A DNA stretch of 64,000 nucleotides, from contig JAUNGV010000006.1 of the NCBI GenBank assembly GCA_030524225.1, forward strand, positions 1 to 64,000, written 5' to 3'. The notes under the pieces were generated by a model. It searched no databases. It saw only the letters and a list, made by a program, of their open reading frames with translations, and had not been told where the DNA came from. Position numbers and translations under genes: made by a program. Below are positions 26,815-36,646 of this stretch, one piece after another; the first letter of the stretch is position 1; the number at the start of each line of letters is the position of its first letter. Origin of the DNA: Eubacteriales bacterium. Its GTDB lineage: Bacteria > Bacillota > Clostridia > Lachnospirales > Lachnospiraceae.

Positions 26815-27837
26815 ATGGCACGAAGAACATTATACGGAACGGTTATTGTCACTTATCGATGCAACGCGCACTGTAATATGTGCGACTGTTTCCGCGACCC
26901 CACGAGGCCGGAGGAGGAGATCACACTGGATGTGATCCGTAAGCTCCCGGAGATGGCGTTTACGAATATCACAGGCGGAGAGCCTTTTATCAGGACGGAT
27001 CTTGCGGAGATCGTGGAGGTTTTGTACCAGAAATCAGACCGGATCGTGATTTCCACGAACGGCTATTTTACCGACCGGATTATCGCACTCTGTCAGAAGT
27101 ATCCCAAGATCGGAATTCGTATCAGCATCGAGGGACTGCAGAAAACGAACGACGCGATCCGGGGAATTCCGGATGGATTTAATCACGGCTACGGAACACT
27201 CAAGAAGCTCGTCGAGATGGGCCATCCGGACGTGGGCTTCGGCATGACGGTGCAGGATTTGAACTGTGAGGATCTGGTGCCGCTCTACAAGATTTCCGAG
27301 GAGATGGGGATGGAATTCGCGACGGCGACTCTCCATAATTCCTTTTATTTCCGCAAGACGGACAATAAGATTGACAATAAATACAAAGTGGCGCAGAATT
27401 TTGAGAAGCTGATCAATGTACTGTTAAAGACCAGCTCACCGAAGAAGTGGTTCCGCGCGTATTTTAATATGGGACTGGTCAACTATATTTATGGGAATCC
27501 GCGCCCGCTTCCGTGCGAAATGGGCAAGGACGCTTTCTTTATCGATCCCTTCTGCGACGTGATCCCGTGCAACGGCATGGCGAAAAAGGCGGTGATGGGG
27601 AATCTGCGCGAGCAGTCATGGGAGGAACTCTGGATCTCCGCACAGGCGCAGGAGGTCAGATCGTGCGTCAAGAACTGTACGAGAAACTGCTGGATGATTG
27701 GTTCCGCCTCTCCGGCTATGCATAAGTATATCTGGGTGCCCGGCTGGTGGGTGGTGAAGCACAAATTCTTAAAGGGCGGAAAGTACGCTCTTTCTGAGGA
27801 AAAGTATATTCCGGAGGCGCGGGGGCGGGATTTTTGA
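26815..27837 (+). CDS. Radical SAM/SPASM protein
   Basis: 340 residues. C16-x3-C20-x2-C23 binds the radical SAM [4Fe-4S] cluster, G-G-E-P-F follows near residue 55, and the C-terminal third has further Cys (L-P-C-E-M-G, F-C-D-V-I-P-C-N-G-M, C-V-K-N-C-T-R-N-C-W) arranged as a SPASM domain for auxiliary clusters. AGGAAAGG precedes the ATG. Family members modify peptides or dehydrogenate/epimerise small molecules; several occur in glycan loci with unknown substrates, where a sugar is the likeliest one. Its own promoter sits upstream. The next gene may start inside its stop (TTGA) or 105 bases later. Confidence 0.88.
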   Translation: MARRTLYGTVIVTYRCNAHCNMCDCFRDPTRPEEEITLDVIRKLPEMAFTNITGGEPFIRTDLAEIVEVLYQKSDRIVISTNGYFTDRIIALCQKYPKIGIRISIEGLQKTNDAIRGIPDGFNHGYGTLKKLVEMGHPDVGFGMTVQDLNCEDLVPLYKISEEMGMEFATATLHNSFYFRKTDNKIDNKYKVAQNFEKLINVLLKTSSPKKWFRAYFNMGLVNYIYGNPRPLPCEMGKDAFFIDPFCDVIPCNGMAKKAVMGNLREQSWEELWISAQAQEVRSCVKNCTRNCWMIGSASPAMHKYIWVPGWWVVKHKFLKGGKYALSEEKYIPEARGRDF

Positions 27838-27941
27838 TCTTTGCCCGGCAGCAGAACCGGAAGTTCCAAAGAGCCGGAGAGCGGTACGGACACTGGGAAG
27901 CAGTATTTGACAGAAATGCGAAAGGCAATGGAAACAGACGG

Positions 27942-29879
27942 GTGTCGAATCAATTGCAGTACTGTAAAATTTTAAAAACGAATATTAACGTCACGACAAT
28001 GCAAAAAACGGTCGATTATCTGACGGAACATCTGGACGAGCTGCGCGGAGATTATATCTGCGTGGCTAACGTGCATACGACGGTCATGGCGTTTCAGAGC
28101 GAGAAGTACCGCGCGGTTCAGAATGGGGGCGCGATGGCACTGCCGGACGGGAAACCGCTTTCTTTTGTCAGCAGACGGAGAGGGTTTTCCGAGGCGGAGC
28201 GCGTGGCGGGACCGGATCTGATGCCGGAAATTTTTGCGCTTTCACAGAAGATGGGATACCGCCATTATTTTTTCGGAAGCAAACAGGAGACGCTGGATGC
28301 ACTCAGAAAGAATCTTCTGACGAAGTACCCGCAGTTGAATATTGTGGGGATGGTTTCTCCTCCGTATTACAGATCGGTGGAGGAGATTCCGCCCGAGGAG
28401 GATGCGGCGGCGGTCGCGGCCATCAATGCGGCAAAACCGGACTTTATCTGGATCGGTCTCGGCGCTCCGAAGCAAGAGGAGTGGATGGCGGCACACAGAG
28501 GGAAGGTGTGTGGCGTTATGCTCGGCGTCGGGGCGGCGTTTGATTTTCATGCCGGGACGACTAAGCGTGCGCCGCGGTGGATGCAGGAGGCCTATCTGGA
28601 ATGGCTGTTTCGGATCTTTCAGGACCCCAAGCGATTGTTAAAGCGTTATTTGTCGACTAATGTGACGTTTGTGATTGAGACATGCCGGGAGAGAAACCGG
28701 GAAAAACGGAGACTTCGCGGAGAACGTCTTAAGATTGCGATGATCGGTCACAAGAGAATTCCTTCCCGTGAGGGCGGCGTGGAGATTGTCGTGGACGAAC
28801 TGTCTACGAGAATGGCGGCCATGGGGCAGCAGGTGGAGGCGTATAACCGATCCGGCTATCATGTGGCGGGCAGAGAGTATACGGAAGATCACGGAAAGTC
28901 GTACCGCGGAATTCGGATCCTGACAATTCCGACGCTCAAAAACGGCAAGCTGAACGCGATCGTTTACGCGTTTTTCGCCTCGATCCGGGCGCTTTTCGGA
29001 CGTTATGACGTTATTCATTATCACGCGGAGGGGCCGTGCATTATGCTGCTTCTCCCCAAACTGTTCGGTATTCCGTGCGTGGCGACGATTCACGGTCTCG
29101 ACTGGCAGCGGGCCAAGTGGGGGAATTTTGCTTCCCGTATGCTCAAATACGGAGAAAAGACGGCGGCGAAGCACGCGGACGAGGTGATTGTTCTTTCTGA
29201 AAATGTGCAGCGCTATTTCCGGAAGACCTATGGAAGAGAGACCTTCTTCATTCCGAACGGAATTGACAGACCACAGCGGATTTCTGCGCAGATGATTACG
29301 GAAAAATATGGAGTGGAGAAAGACGGTTATATCCTGTTTCTGGCCCGTCTCGTACCGGAAAAGGGAGCGCACTATCTGATCGAAGCGTATGAGCGGCTGC
29401 ATACGGATAAGAAACTTGTGATTGCCGGCGGCGACAGCAATGCGATTGAATACGTCGAGCAGATCCGTGAGGCGGCGGCCAGAGACGACAGAATTATTAT
29501 GACGTATTTTGTACAGGGACAGATTCTGGAGGAATTGTATTCCAACGCCTATGTCTTTGTGCTGCCGAGCGATGTGGAAGGAATGGCGCTCAGTCTGCTG
29601 GAAGCTATGAGCTATGGCAACTGCTGCATCGTCAGTGATATCAGGGAGAATACGGAAGTCGTAGAGGAGCATGCATTCTCCTTCCCGAAGGGAGATGTCA
29701 ATGCACTGGCGGATGTGCTGCAGAATCTGCTGGATCATCCGGAAGTCGTGGAGGAATACCGGAGCGGGGCGGCGGATTACGTCTGCGGAAAATACCGGTG
29801 GGACGATGTGGTGGAGAGGACGCTGCGCGTCTATGAGACGGCACGCAAAAAGCATGGAAAGAGTCCGAAACTGTTGTAA
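27942..29879 (+). CDS. Fused GT26 (WecG/TagA type) and GT4 glycosyltransferase
   Basis: 645 residues from GTG 27942, where homology to TagA/WecG begins (C-K-I-L-K-T-N-I-N-V-T-T-M); the frame is open from TTG 27834, which overlaps the preceding stop, so the start is unsure and the RBS is weak either way. Residues 1-250 are GT26: N-V-H-T-T-V-M, A-L-P-D-G-K-P-L-S, R-V-A-G-P-D-L-M and W-I-G-L-G-A-P-K-Q-E. From residue ~263 a GT4 enzyme starts (I-A-M-I-G-H-K-R-I-P-S-R-E-G-G-V-E), with L-P-S-D-V-E-G-M-A-L-S-L-L-E-A-M near 555. GT26 transfers HexNAc or HexNAcA as the second sugar on lipid-linked GlcNAc; the GT4 could add the third. Confidence 0.85.
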   Translation: MSNQLQYCKILKTNINVTTMQKTVDYLTEHLDELRGDYICVANVHTTVMAFQSEKYRAVQNGGAMALPDGKPLSFVSRRRGFSEAERVAGPDLMPEIFALSQKMGYRHYFFGSKQETLDALRKNLLTKYPQLNIVGMVSPPYYRSVEEIPPEEDAAAVAAINAAKPDFIWIGLGAPKQEEWMAAHRGKVCGVMLGVGAAFDFHAGTTKRAPRWMQEAYLEWLFRIFQDPKRLLKRYLSTNVTFVIETCRERNREKRRLRGERLKIAMIGHKRIPSREGGVEIVVDELSTRMAAMGQQVEAYNRSGYHVAGREYTEDHGKSYRGIRILTIPTLKNGKLNAIVYAFFASIRALFGRYDVIHYHAEGPCIMLLLPKLFGIPCVATIHGLDWQRAKWGNFASRMLKYGEKTAAKHADEVIVLSENVQRYFRKTYGRETFFIPNGIDRPQRISAQMITEKYGVEKDGYILFLARLVPEKGAHYLIEAYERLHTDKKLVIAGGDSNAIEYVEQIREAAARDDRIIMTYFVQGQILEELYSNAYVFVLPSDVEGMALSLLEAMSYGNCCIVSDIRENTEVVEEHAFSFPKGDVNALADVLQNLLDHPEVVEEYRSGAADYVCGKYRWDDVVERTLRVYETARKKHGKSPKLL

Positions 29880-29909
29880 AGAAAAGGACTCTTGCGGCAT
29901 GGGAGCGAT

Positions 29910-31211
29910 ATGAGAATTCTGATCGTCAATAAATTTCTCTATCCCAACGGAGGATCAGAGACGTATATTTTTAAAATAGGGGAGGAACTGTGCCGCAAAG
30001 GGCATGAGGTGCAGTTCTTCGGAATGGAGCACGAGGGTCGGATTGTCGGCAATCGTGCCAATTCTTATACAGCGGATATGGATTTTCACACCGGCAAAAT
30101 AGGGAAAATTCTCTATCCGTTTAAGATTCTCTATTCTTTTGAGGCACGCCGGAAGATCCGGGCTGTGCTGGAGGATTTTGTGCCGGACGCCGTACATCTG
30201 AACAATATCAATTTCCAGATCACACCGTCGATCATCGACGAAATCCGCGCGTATGAAAAAAAGAAAGGCGGAAAAATCCGCATTCTCTATACGGCGCATG
30301 ATTATCAGTGGATCTGTCCCAATCATATGATGCAGATTCCTTCCACGGGCCGGGTCTGCGACCTGTGCACCCGCGGGGAGTACCGGCACTGTGTGGAAAA
30401 CCGGTGTATTCACAATTCCCGTGTAAAGAGTCTCCTCGGAACGATGGAGGCGGAACTCTACAAGAGGAAAAAGACGTATGCGCAGGTTGACCGGATCCTC
30501 TGTCCCAGTGAGTTTATGAACCGGATGCTCTCGAGAAGTTCTGTTCTTGCCGGAAAAACGGTGACGATGCACAACTTTATCGAACCAGAGGAGATTCAAA
30601 CACCTTTGGATAAATTCCGGGAGAATGCCGGTGCGGGAGAAGACCGTATGGAAAGCAGCGGGAACGCTGCAGAAACAAAGAAGTGTGAGAATACATCTCC
30701 GTATGTTCTTTATTTTGGCCGCTATTCCCTGGAAAAGGGAGTGAGAACGCTGCTTGGCGCATGCCGGGAGCTGCCGGAGATTGATTTCGTCTTCGCGGGC
30801 AAAGGGGAACTGGAAGATGAGGTGAATGCAGTGCCCAATGTGACGAACCGGGGATTTCTCGGTGGGCAGGCTCTGGCAGAGCTGATCCGCGGTGCGCAGT
30901 TTGTCGTCTTCCCCTCCGAGTGGTATGAAAACTGTCCGTTTTCTGTGATGGAGGCGCAGGCGGGAGGAGTACCGGTGCTGGCCTCTGATCTGGGCGGAAC
31001 GCCGGAACTGATCTGCCGCGAAGCGGGAAAGGAAACCGGTGAACTCTTCCGCGGCGGAGATGGGGACAGTCTGGCGCAGGCGATTCTGGATCTGTGGAAC
31101 GATCCGAAGAGGTGCAGAAGATACGCGGCAAATACGGAGGCGTGGATGAAGCGGTTTGATACCGTGGAGACGTACTGCGGGAAGTTAGTGAGGGAGTATC
31201 AGGAAAGATAA
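29910..31211 (+). CDS. GT4 glycosyltransferase
   Basis: 433 residues from ATG 29910 with GGGAGC upstream. It has the acceptor loop Y-P-N-G-G-S-E-T-Y near residue 12, a cysteine-rich stretch near 150-175 (W-I-C-P-N-H-M-M, C-D-L-C-T-R-G-E-Y-R-H-C) that is common in this GT4 subgroup, Y-F-G-R-Y-S-L-E-K-G and P-S-E-W-Y-E-N-C-P-F-S-V-M-E-A-Q near 335. Residues ~238-262 are a polar insert. A cytoplasmic retaining transferase; the sugar is unknown. It is 30 bases after the GT26-GT4 gene. Confidence 0.9.
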   Translation: MRILIVNKFLYPNGGSETYIFKIGEELCRKGHEVQFFGMEHEGRIVGNRANSYTADMDFHTGKIGKILYPFKILYSFEARRKIRAVLEDFVPDAVHLNNINFQITPSIIDEIRAYEKKKGGKIRILYTAHDYQWICPNHMMQIPSTGRVCDLCTRGEYRHCVENRCIHNSRVKSLLGTMEAELYKRKKTYAQVDRILCPSEFMNRMLSRSSVLAGKTVTMHNFIEPEEIQTPLDKFRENAGAGEDRMESSGNAAETKKCENTSPYVLYFGRYSLEKGVRTLLGACRELPEIDFVFAGKGELEDEVNAVPNVTNRGFLGGQALAELIRGAQFVVFPSEWYENCPFSVMEAQAGGVPVLASDLGGTPELICREAGKETGELFRGGDGDSLAQAILDLWNDPKRCRRYAANTEAWMKRFDTVETYCGKLVREYQER

Positions 31212-31242
31212 AAGTGCGGCAAACAGAGGGTGGAGAGGGTCA

Positions 31243-33621
31243 GTGAGTACGGGGAAGAAAAAAATAATTTGTGCGGCGGTGCTGGTTGAACTGCTGCTGA
31301 TTGTGATCCTGTGTGTCAAATATGCGTTATCAGATCATTATAGTGTGATCATCAGTGCGGACCAGATGAATCCGGGAGCAATCGCACAGTACAACGAGCG
31401 CGCCAATGTGATAGAGCCTATTCATCTGCAAACGGATCCGAATAACCTTCTTTTGCTGAATGCCTATGCGGAAGGTGTCAAAAAAGGGATTTACGATATT
31501 ACCGTTCATTACAAAACGGAAATGCAGGGGAATTCCGTGACGATAGGAAAAGAGGAAAAACCGGAGAGTTCTGTCAACTGGCTGATGGAAACGGTTTTAA
31601 ACGATACGATATTCCTGCCGCATCATTTTTTTGATACGGATCAGGAGGAAAGCCATACATTTCGGATCTGGACAACGGATTATGTCGGAGAACTTCGTAT
31701 CGATGTGAACTATCTGACGGATGGACCGTTTTCTGTAAGTACGATTGAGGTACGGGAGTCGTCGGCTGTGATCAGAGTTGCGGTGATGAAACTGGTTGTT
31801 TTCTTTTTGATTCTGGATTTTTTGTATCTGTATGCCGTACACTGCAGAAAAGTATGGACAGCGGAGAAAAAAGGAGTGATTGCTGCGCTTGCAGGGAGTG
31901 TTTTTCTGGCCTGTATTCCGTTGATGGTGCCGAATCTCTGGAGGGGAGACGATATTCTTTTTCATGTACAGAGACTGACAGGCCTCATAGAGGGGCTGCG
32001 CGCGGGACAGTTTCCTGTTCGTCTGCAGCCAAATTGGTGGGACGGCAGAGGCTATGATGTCTCAATTTTCTACGGAGACGCTTTTTTATATCTTCCGGCT
32101 TTTCTGTATCTGGTGGGATTGACGCTGCAGTCTTCGATTCAGATTTTTCTGGCAGTGCTCAATGGATTGACCTGTCTGGTTATGTATTTCTGCACAAAAA
32201 GGATGATGAGGGGAACATGGGCGGCAGTGACAGGAGCGGCGCTTTATACGCTGTCTCTTTATCGCCTTGTGGATCTGTATTATCGGTTTGCGCTGGGAGA
32301 GGCGATCGCAATGACTTTTGTGCCGCTGGTTCTCTATGGTTTCTGGTGTGTGCTCAGCAGAGAAGCGACGGAGCAGGAGAAGCAATACAGTCCGCTTATT
32401 ATCGCGCTGGGGTTATCAGGGATCATACAGTCTCATGTATTGACGACGGAAATGGTGGGACTGTTTATTCTGCTGACCTGTCTGATTTTTGTCCGGAAAG
32501 TGATTCAGAAGAACTGTTTTTTCAGATTGCTGCAGGCACTTGTGCTGACGATTCTGATGAATATGTGGTTTTTGCTTCCATTTCTTACTTCTTTTATGGA
32601 ACGGGGAGGAACGATCTATACCACGGATGGCGTCAAGCCTTTTCAACACAATGGAGCGCTGCCGTATGAGCTGCTGGAAATTTTTCCGAATACGGGGCAG
32701 GATACGCCGCCCAAAGGAATTGGTTTGGCGCTCCTTCTGACACTTATTCTGTATGCGAGTCAGAATATGGGGAAATTTTCCCAAAACACCGGGACAAAAT
32801 GCGAAGGAGAGACAGGGTACAGAGAGGCAAGGAGTGTCAGGATATTCGGAAGGGTGCTGTTTGGCTATGCGCTGCTGGCGACGGCGGCGTGTTTGCGGAT
32901 CATTCCCTATGAGTTTTTCCAAAAAAGAATCAGTGTGGTCAACGATCTTATTGGAAATTTACAGTTTCCGTGGCGATTTCTGGTTGTCGTGACTGTTTGT
33001 GCCTGCTTTCTGGCGGCGCTGGTACAGGAGAGATGGCGAAGAAGCGGGCAAATCGCCGCCTTCTGGATCACAGCGGCAGTATTCTGCGGACTTACACTTC
33101 TATCTGGTCTTGCTTTTATGCAGAATATCTGCGAGAACGCAGAAGTAGTGGAGCACTATGCGACGGAGGGAGTGCGACCGGTATATGCTTACTACGATTA
33201 TCTGTCGGAGAATATGGTGCCAAGTGAGGTAATTGACCGTCCGGAAACGAGCTCCGAAGAGGTTGTGCTGTCTGAGGCGATGAGAACGAGAAAAGACTTT
33301 TCTTTTCAGGTTCGTTCCGAAGCGGAGACAGAGGAGAGTGTCAGCCTGCCGCTTATGTATTTTCCGGGGTATCAAGCTGCGGATGAGTCAGGGAATGTTC
33401 TGGAGACGGTGATGGGAGAAAACGGCTGCATCGAGGTGAAGATTTCTCCGCATTATGCCGGGAGTGTCACAGTGGCATATCAGGCCAGCACTCTGTATCA
33501 GGGAATGGATCTTCTTTCTCTTCTGGTTTGGATGAGTATACTTGTTATTGTTGTTGGGAAACGGTTTGCAGCAAAATACTGCGGCCGATTGCCGGAGAGA
33601 CACGGCAAAGCTGGCCTTTGA
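31243..33621 (+). CDS. Large membrane protein, PTPS-related/GT-C-like
   Basis: 792 residues with GTG start after GGAGAGGG. Layout: one N-terminal helix, an extracytoplasmic beta-rich part (residues ~30-180), then 12 or so helices, and a C-terminal extracytoplasmic domain with a last helix. After the second block of helices there is G-D-D-I-L-F-H-V-Q-R-L near residue 235 and a G-Q-F-P-V-R-L-Q-P-N-W...G-Y-D-V-S-I-F-Y-G-D-A-F stretch, as in '6-pyruvoyl-tetrahydropterin synthase-related' membrane proteins and YfhO-like GT-C enzymes. The likely role is glycan modification on the outer face. AT content is higher than in the first 25 kb. Confidence 0.6.
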   Translation: MSTGKKKIICAAVLVELLLIVILCVKYALSDHYSVIISADQMNPGAIAQYNERANVIEPIHLQTDPNNLLLLNAYAEGVKKGIYDITVHYKTEMQGNSVTIGKEEKPESSVNWLMETVLNDTIFLPHHFFDTDQEESHTFRIWTTDYVGELRIDVNYLTDGPFSVSTIEVRESSAVIRVAVMKLVVFFLILDFLYLYAVHCRKVWTAEKKGVIAALAGSVFLACIPLMVPNLWRGDDILFHVQRLTGLIEGLRAGQFPVRLQPNWWDGRGYDVSIFYGDAFLYLPAFLYLVGLTLQSSIQIFLAVLNGLTCLVMYFCTKRMMRGTWAAVTGAALYTLSLYRLVDLYYRFALGEAIAMTFVPLVLYGFWCVLSREATEQEKQYSPLIIALGLSGIIQSHVLTTEMVGLFILLTCLIFVRKVIQKNCFFRLLQALVLTILMNMWFLLPFLTSFMERGGTIYTTDGVKPFQHNGALPYELLEIFPNTGQDTPPKGIGLALLLTLILYASQNMGKFSQNTGTKCEGETGYREARSVRIFGRVLFGYALLATAACLRIIPYEFFQKRISVVNDLIGNLQFPWRFLVVVTVCACFLAALVQERWRRSGQIAAFWITAAVFCGLTLLSGLAFMQNICENAEVVEHYATEGVRPVYAYYDYLSENMVPSEVIDRPETSSEEVVLSEAMRTRKDFSFQVRSEAETEESVSLPLMYFPGYQAADESGNVLETVMGENGCIEVKISPHYAGSVTVAYQASTLYQGMDLLSLLVWMSILVIVVGKRFAAKYCGRLPERHGKAGL

Positions 33622-33641
33622 CTTTTTTCATGGAGGTGAGT

Positions 33642-34664
33642 ATGACGAAAAGATCCTCCGATCTTGATGTTGTGAAGGGAGTTCTGATTCTTCTTGTCAT
33701 TCTGGGTCATTGTATTCAGTTTGGCAGTGGACAGGAGTACAATACAGAGACTCGTTTCTTTGAAAACAGACTTTATATCGTGATTTACAGCTTTCATATG
33801 CCGCTTTTTGTTGCGGTTTCCGGGTATTTATTTGCTGGGAGCGCACAGCGGTATACGCCGTGGAAGACATTGCAAAAAAAGGCGGAAAGATTGCTGCTTC
33901 CTATATTTTCGTGGAGCATTCTGTATACAGTCTATCAGCTATTTCTTATGTGGTGGCATGGGGAGAGGATCAGTGGACAGGTGATTTTGTCAGAGTGGGG
34001 GAGACAGTTTTCTGTTTCGCAGTGGTTCCTTTGGGCAATTTTTTTGTTTTCGATCGTGGTGCTGATAGGGAAATATTGGTTTCGGGATTCTGTGTGGTTT
34101 TATTTGACGCTGTATGCGTTGATCGCATGGATTGTGGTCCCGGATAATCGCTTTAATTTGAATACTTACATCGCCAATTATCCCTTTTTTATGATTGGTT
34201 ATTTTGGCGGCAAACAGATCAGGGAGCAGAGAAAGAAGTGGGATGAGCGGTATGGAAAGCCGGCTTTTTGGGGAACGCTCGCGGCTTATATCCTCCTGCT
34301 TCTTCCGAAACTAACGATGCAGCTGTCTTTGTCGGTCAGAATGGACAGAGTTTATTATCTTTTGTTGGGAGCTTCAGGCGGTGCGGTTGTGCTGAAAGGA
34401 CTTCTTTTTGCGGCAAAACGATATTCTGCGAAAAGAGGTGTGCGGAAACTGGCAGAAACAGGGAAAATTACGCTGGGACTGTACGTGATTTCAGGTTTTC
34501 TCTCGACAGAGGTTCTGAAAAAAGCGACGCGGGGATTTTCTTACCACATAGGCGTGAGCTTTCTGGAGACAGCGGCAGTTTTGCTGGTTTCCGTCGTTTT
34601 GATCCGGGGTATCCAGCGCAGCAGTATACTCAATCGCTGCCTTCTCGGGAATCGCAGGGCATAG
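33642..34664 (+). CDS. Acyltransferase 3 family membrane protein
   Basis: 340 residues, about ten helices, TGGAGGTG before ATG 33642. The start R-S-S-D-L-D-V-V-K-G-V-L-I-L-L-V-I-L-G-H-C and S-F-H-M-P-L-F-V-A-V-S-G-Y-L-F are the usual Acyl_transf_3 motifs, with the probable catalytic His in L-G-H. These proteins O-acetylate sugars of exported polysaccharides using cytoplasmic acetyl-CoA. It is closest in type to fucose 4-O-acetylase-like members, in keeping with the many fucosyltransferase-like genes, but the acceptor is not proven. Confidence 0.85.
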   Translation: MTKRSSDLDVVKGVLILLVILGHCIQFGSGQEYNTETRFFENRLYIVIYSFHMPLFVAVSGYLFAGSAQRYTPWKTLQKKAERLLLPIFSWSILYTVYQLFLMWWHGERISGQVILSEWGRQFSVSQWFLWAIFLFSIVVLIGKYWFRDSVWFYLTLYALIAWIVVPDNRFNLNTYIANYPFFMIGYFGGKQIREQRKKWDERYGKPAFWGTLAAYILLLLPKLTMQLSLSVRMDRVYYLLLGASGGAVVLKGLLFAAKRYSAKRGVRKLAETGKITLGLYVISGFLSTEVLKKATRGFSYHIGVSFLETAAVLLVSVVLIRGIQRSSILNRCLLGNRRA

Positions 34665-34688
34665 TCAAAAGACAATAGGGAGAAGAAA

Positions 34689-35660
34689 GTGCTTATGCAA
34701 AGAGAAAGAGCAGCGGTGATTTGCCTGACACCGGTTAAAAATGAAGAATGGATTATGGAACGTTTTCTGAAGGCGGCGTCGCTGTGGGCGGATCAGATTA
34801 TCGTGGCGGATCAGTATTCTTCGGACAAAACGAGGGAGATTTGCCTGCATTTTTCAAAAGTCCGGCTGATACGGAATACTTCGGAAAAGTTCGACGAGAG
34901 TAGCCGACAGAGGCTGCTGATTGAAGAGGCGCGGAAGATTCATGGAAAAAAGCTTCTGATTGCGCTTGATGCGGATGAATTCCTAACGGGAAATTATGAG
35001 GGAACGGAAGAATGGGAGGAGATGTGCACGGCGGAGCCAGGGACGGTATTTCGGATGAAATGGCCGTGTATTGCGAATGATTTTGCCCATTACTGGTGGA
35101 CGGAAGGCGAGAGTAATCTCTTTGCGGTGATGGACGATGGGACGCCGCATGGGGGACGCAATATACACAGCATCCGTCTTCCTGTTCCGGAACAGGCTGT
35201 AGTGAGAGAACTGCGTCAGATTGCAGTGATGCATTTTCAGTATACGGACTGGGAGAGAATGAAGCGAAAAAATCTCTGGTATCAGTGTTATGAAAGAATT
35301 CATTTTCCGCAAAAAAGTGTGTTCGACATTTACAGGATGTACCATCATATGGATGTTCCGAAAAAGATGGAGGAGATACCGGCAGATTGGTACGAGACCT
35401 ATGAGCGGTACGGTGTCGAACTGAAAACGGGTGCAGGGAAAAAGGCGAGGTATTGGTGGGACGCAGAGATCGAGCGTTTTGTGGAGCAGTACGGGGAGAT
35501 GTATTTTCAATACATAGATTTTCCGGGGCATAAGAACGCGACGCTTTCCTATTTGCGCCGCACGCAGTTCCTGTGGCGGTATCGGTACGGGCGCACGCTG
35601 CTCAGAAGGATGGATAAGGCAGCTGCGCATATCCTGCAAAGAAGAGGGGCGCGAGGATGA
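34689..35660 (+). CDS. GT2-like glycosyltransferase
   Basis: 323 residues. GTG 34689 is placed seven bases after GGGAG; ATG 34695 is the alternative. The N-terminus A-V-I-C-L-T-P-V-K-N-E-E-W-I-M, then V-A-D-Q-Y-S-S-D-K-T and L-D-A-D-E-F-L, is the pattern of GT2 enzymes related to WaaE/KdtX. The region from ~110 on differs from ordinary GT2s and contains many aromatic residues. Four-base overlap (ATGA, 35657-35660) with the next gene couples the two. Confidence 0.8.
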   Translation: MLMQRERAAVICLTPVKNEEWIMERFLKAASLWADQIIVADQYSSDKTREICLHFSKVRLIRNTSEKFDESSRQRLLIEEARKIHGKKLLIALDADEFLTGNYEGTEEWEEMCTAEPGTVFRMKWPCIANDFAHYWWTEGESNLFAVMDDGTPHGGRNIHSIRLPVPEQAVVRELRQIAVMHFQYTDWERMKRKNLWYQCYERIHFPQKSVFDIYRMYHHMDVPKKMEEIPADWYETYERYGVELKTGAGKKARYWWDAEIERFVEQYGEMYFQYIDFPGHKNATLSYLRRTQFLWRYRYGRTLLRRMDKAAAHILQRRGARG

Positions 35661-36628
35661 AAGACAATGCAGTGAAGGCGCTGCTTCAAAAAAGCAGTTG
35701 GATTAACCGCGCGGTTGTGCTCTGGAAAGAGCGTGAAAAAAAGGTGTCTTATGGGAGCGAGAATCCGGACAAAACTTTTTTTGTGATTCGGAGAAATGCA
35801 CCGAATGCAGGGTTGTATTCGTTTGTGCTGACCAATCTGGGGTGGATTCGGTATGCACTGGACAGGGGATATATTCCGGTGATCGATATGCGGTCTTTTT
35901 ACAACACATATATGACGAGGGAGCAGGTGGGTCAGGTTAACTCGTGGGAGTATTATTTTAAACAGCCGTGCGGATACCGATTGGAAGATATTGCGGGAAG
36001 CAGACATGTCATTCTCAGTTCAATCAACGCGCCAAAGGATGCGCCGCTGCCGGGCGTAGAGAAAGATACAGAATCGCTGCGTCAATGGCAGAAGCTGGCC
36101 GGAGAGAGGCTGATTGCTTCTGAGGAGGCCGCGGCGCAGATCAGAAAACAGAAGGAATGCCTGCTGCAGGGGAAGCGCACGTTGGGGGTATTGTGCAGAG
36201 GAACGGATTATGTAGAGCAGCGACCATCCCAGCATCCTGTACAGCCGGCGGTCACTGATGTTCTGTGCAAAGCGGAGGCGGTGATGAGGGAGTATCATTG
36301 TGAGCAGATTTATCTGGCGACAGAGGATGAAACGGTATATGCTGCGTTTCGGAAGCATTTCGCAGACAGACTGATTTCATATGGAAACCGCCGTTTTGCC
36401 CACACGGGACAGCGTAATATCAATGAACTTTCTGACGAACTGGTGGCGCGGCAGAAGAATCCGGAGAGAGAGCAGTACCAGAAAGGAATGGATTATGCGG
36501 TTACGATCGGTCTTCTGGCCGAGTGTAACGCGCTGGTAGCGGGAAGAGTGAGCGGAGCGTACGGCGCACTGCTGCAGGCGCGCCGCTATGAGTATGTCTA
36601 TCTGTTTGATCTGGGCGTGTACGAGTAG
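35657..36628 (+). CDS. O-fucosyltransferase-like protein, copy 1
   Basis: 323 residues, starting in the ATGA overlap with the GT2 gene. I recognise a protein type often seen in EPS loci without a defined role: F-F-V-I-R-R-N-A-P-N-A-G-L-Y-S near residue 41, Y-I-P-V-I-D-M near 75, W-E-Y-Y-F-K-Q-P, then L-G-V-L-C-R-G-T-D-Y-V near 176, which parallels the R-G-T-D block of GT23/O-FucT enzymes that binds the GDP-fucose pyrophosphate, followed by Y-L-A-T-E-D-E. A fucosyltransferase function is therefore plausible but not proven. Confidence 0.6.
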   Translation: MKDNAVKALLQKSSWINRAVVLWKEREKKVSYGSENPDKTFFVIRRNAPNAGLYSFVLTNLGWIRYALDRGYIPVIDMRSFYNTYMTREQVGQVNSWEYYFKQPCGYRLEDIAGSRHVILSSINAPKDAPLPGVEKDTESLRQWQKLAGERLIASEEAAAQIRKQKECLLQGKRTLGVLCRGTDYVEQRPSQHPVQPAVTDVLCKAEAVMREYHCEQIYLATEDETVYAAFRKHFADRLISYGNRRFAHTGQRNINELSDELVARQKNPEREQYQKGMDYAVTIGLLAECNALVAGRVSGAYGALLQARRYEYVYLFDLGVYE

Positions 36629-36646
36629 AACGGAAAGGTGCAAATT

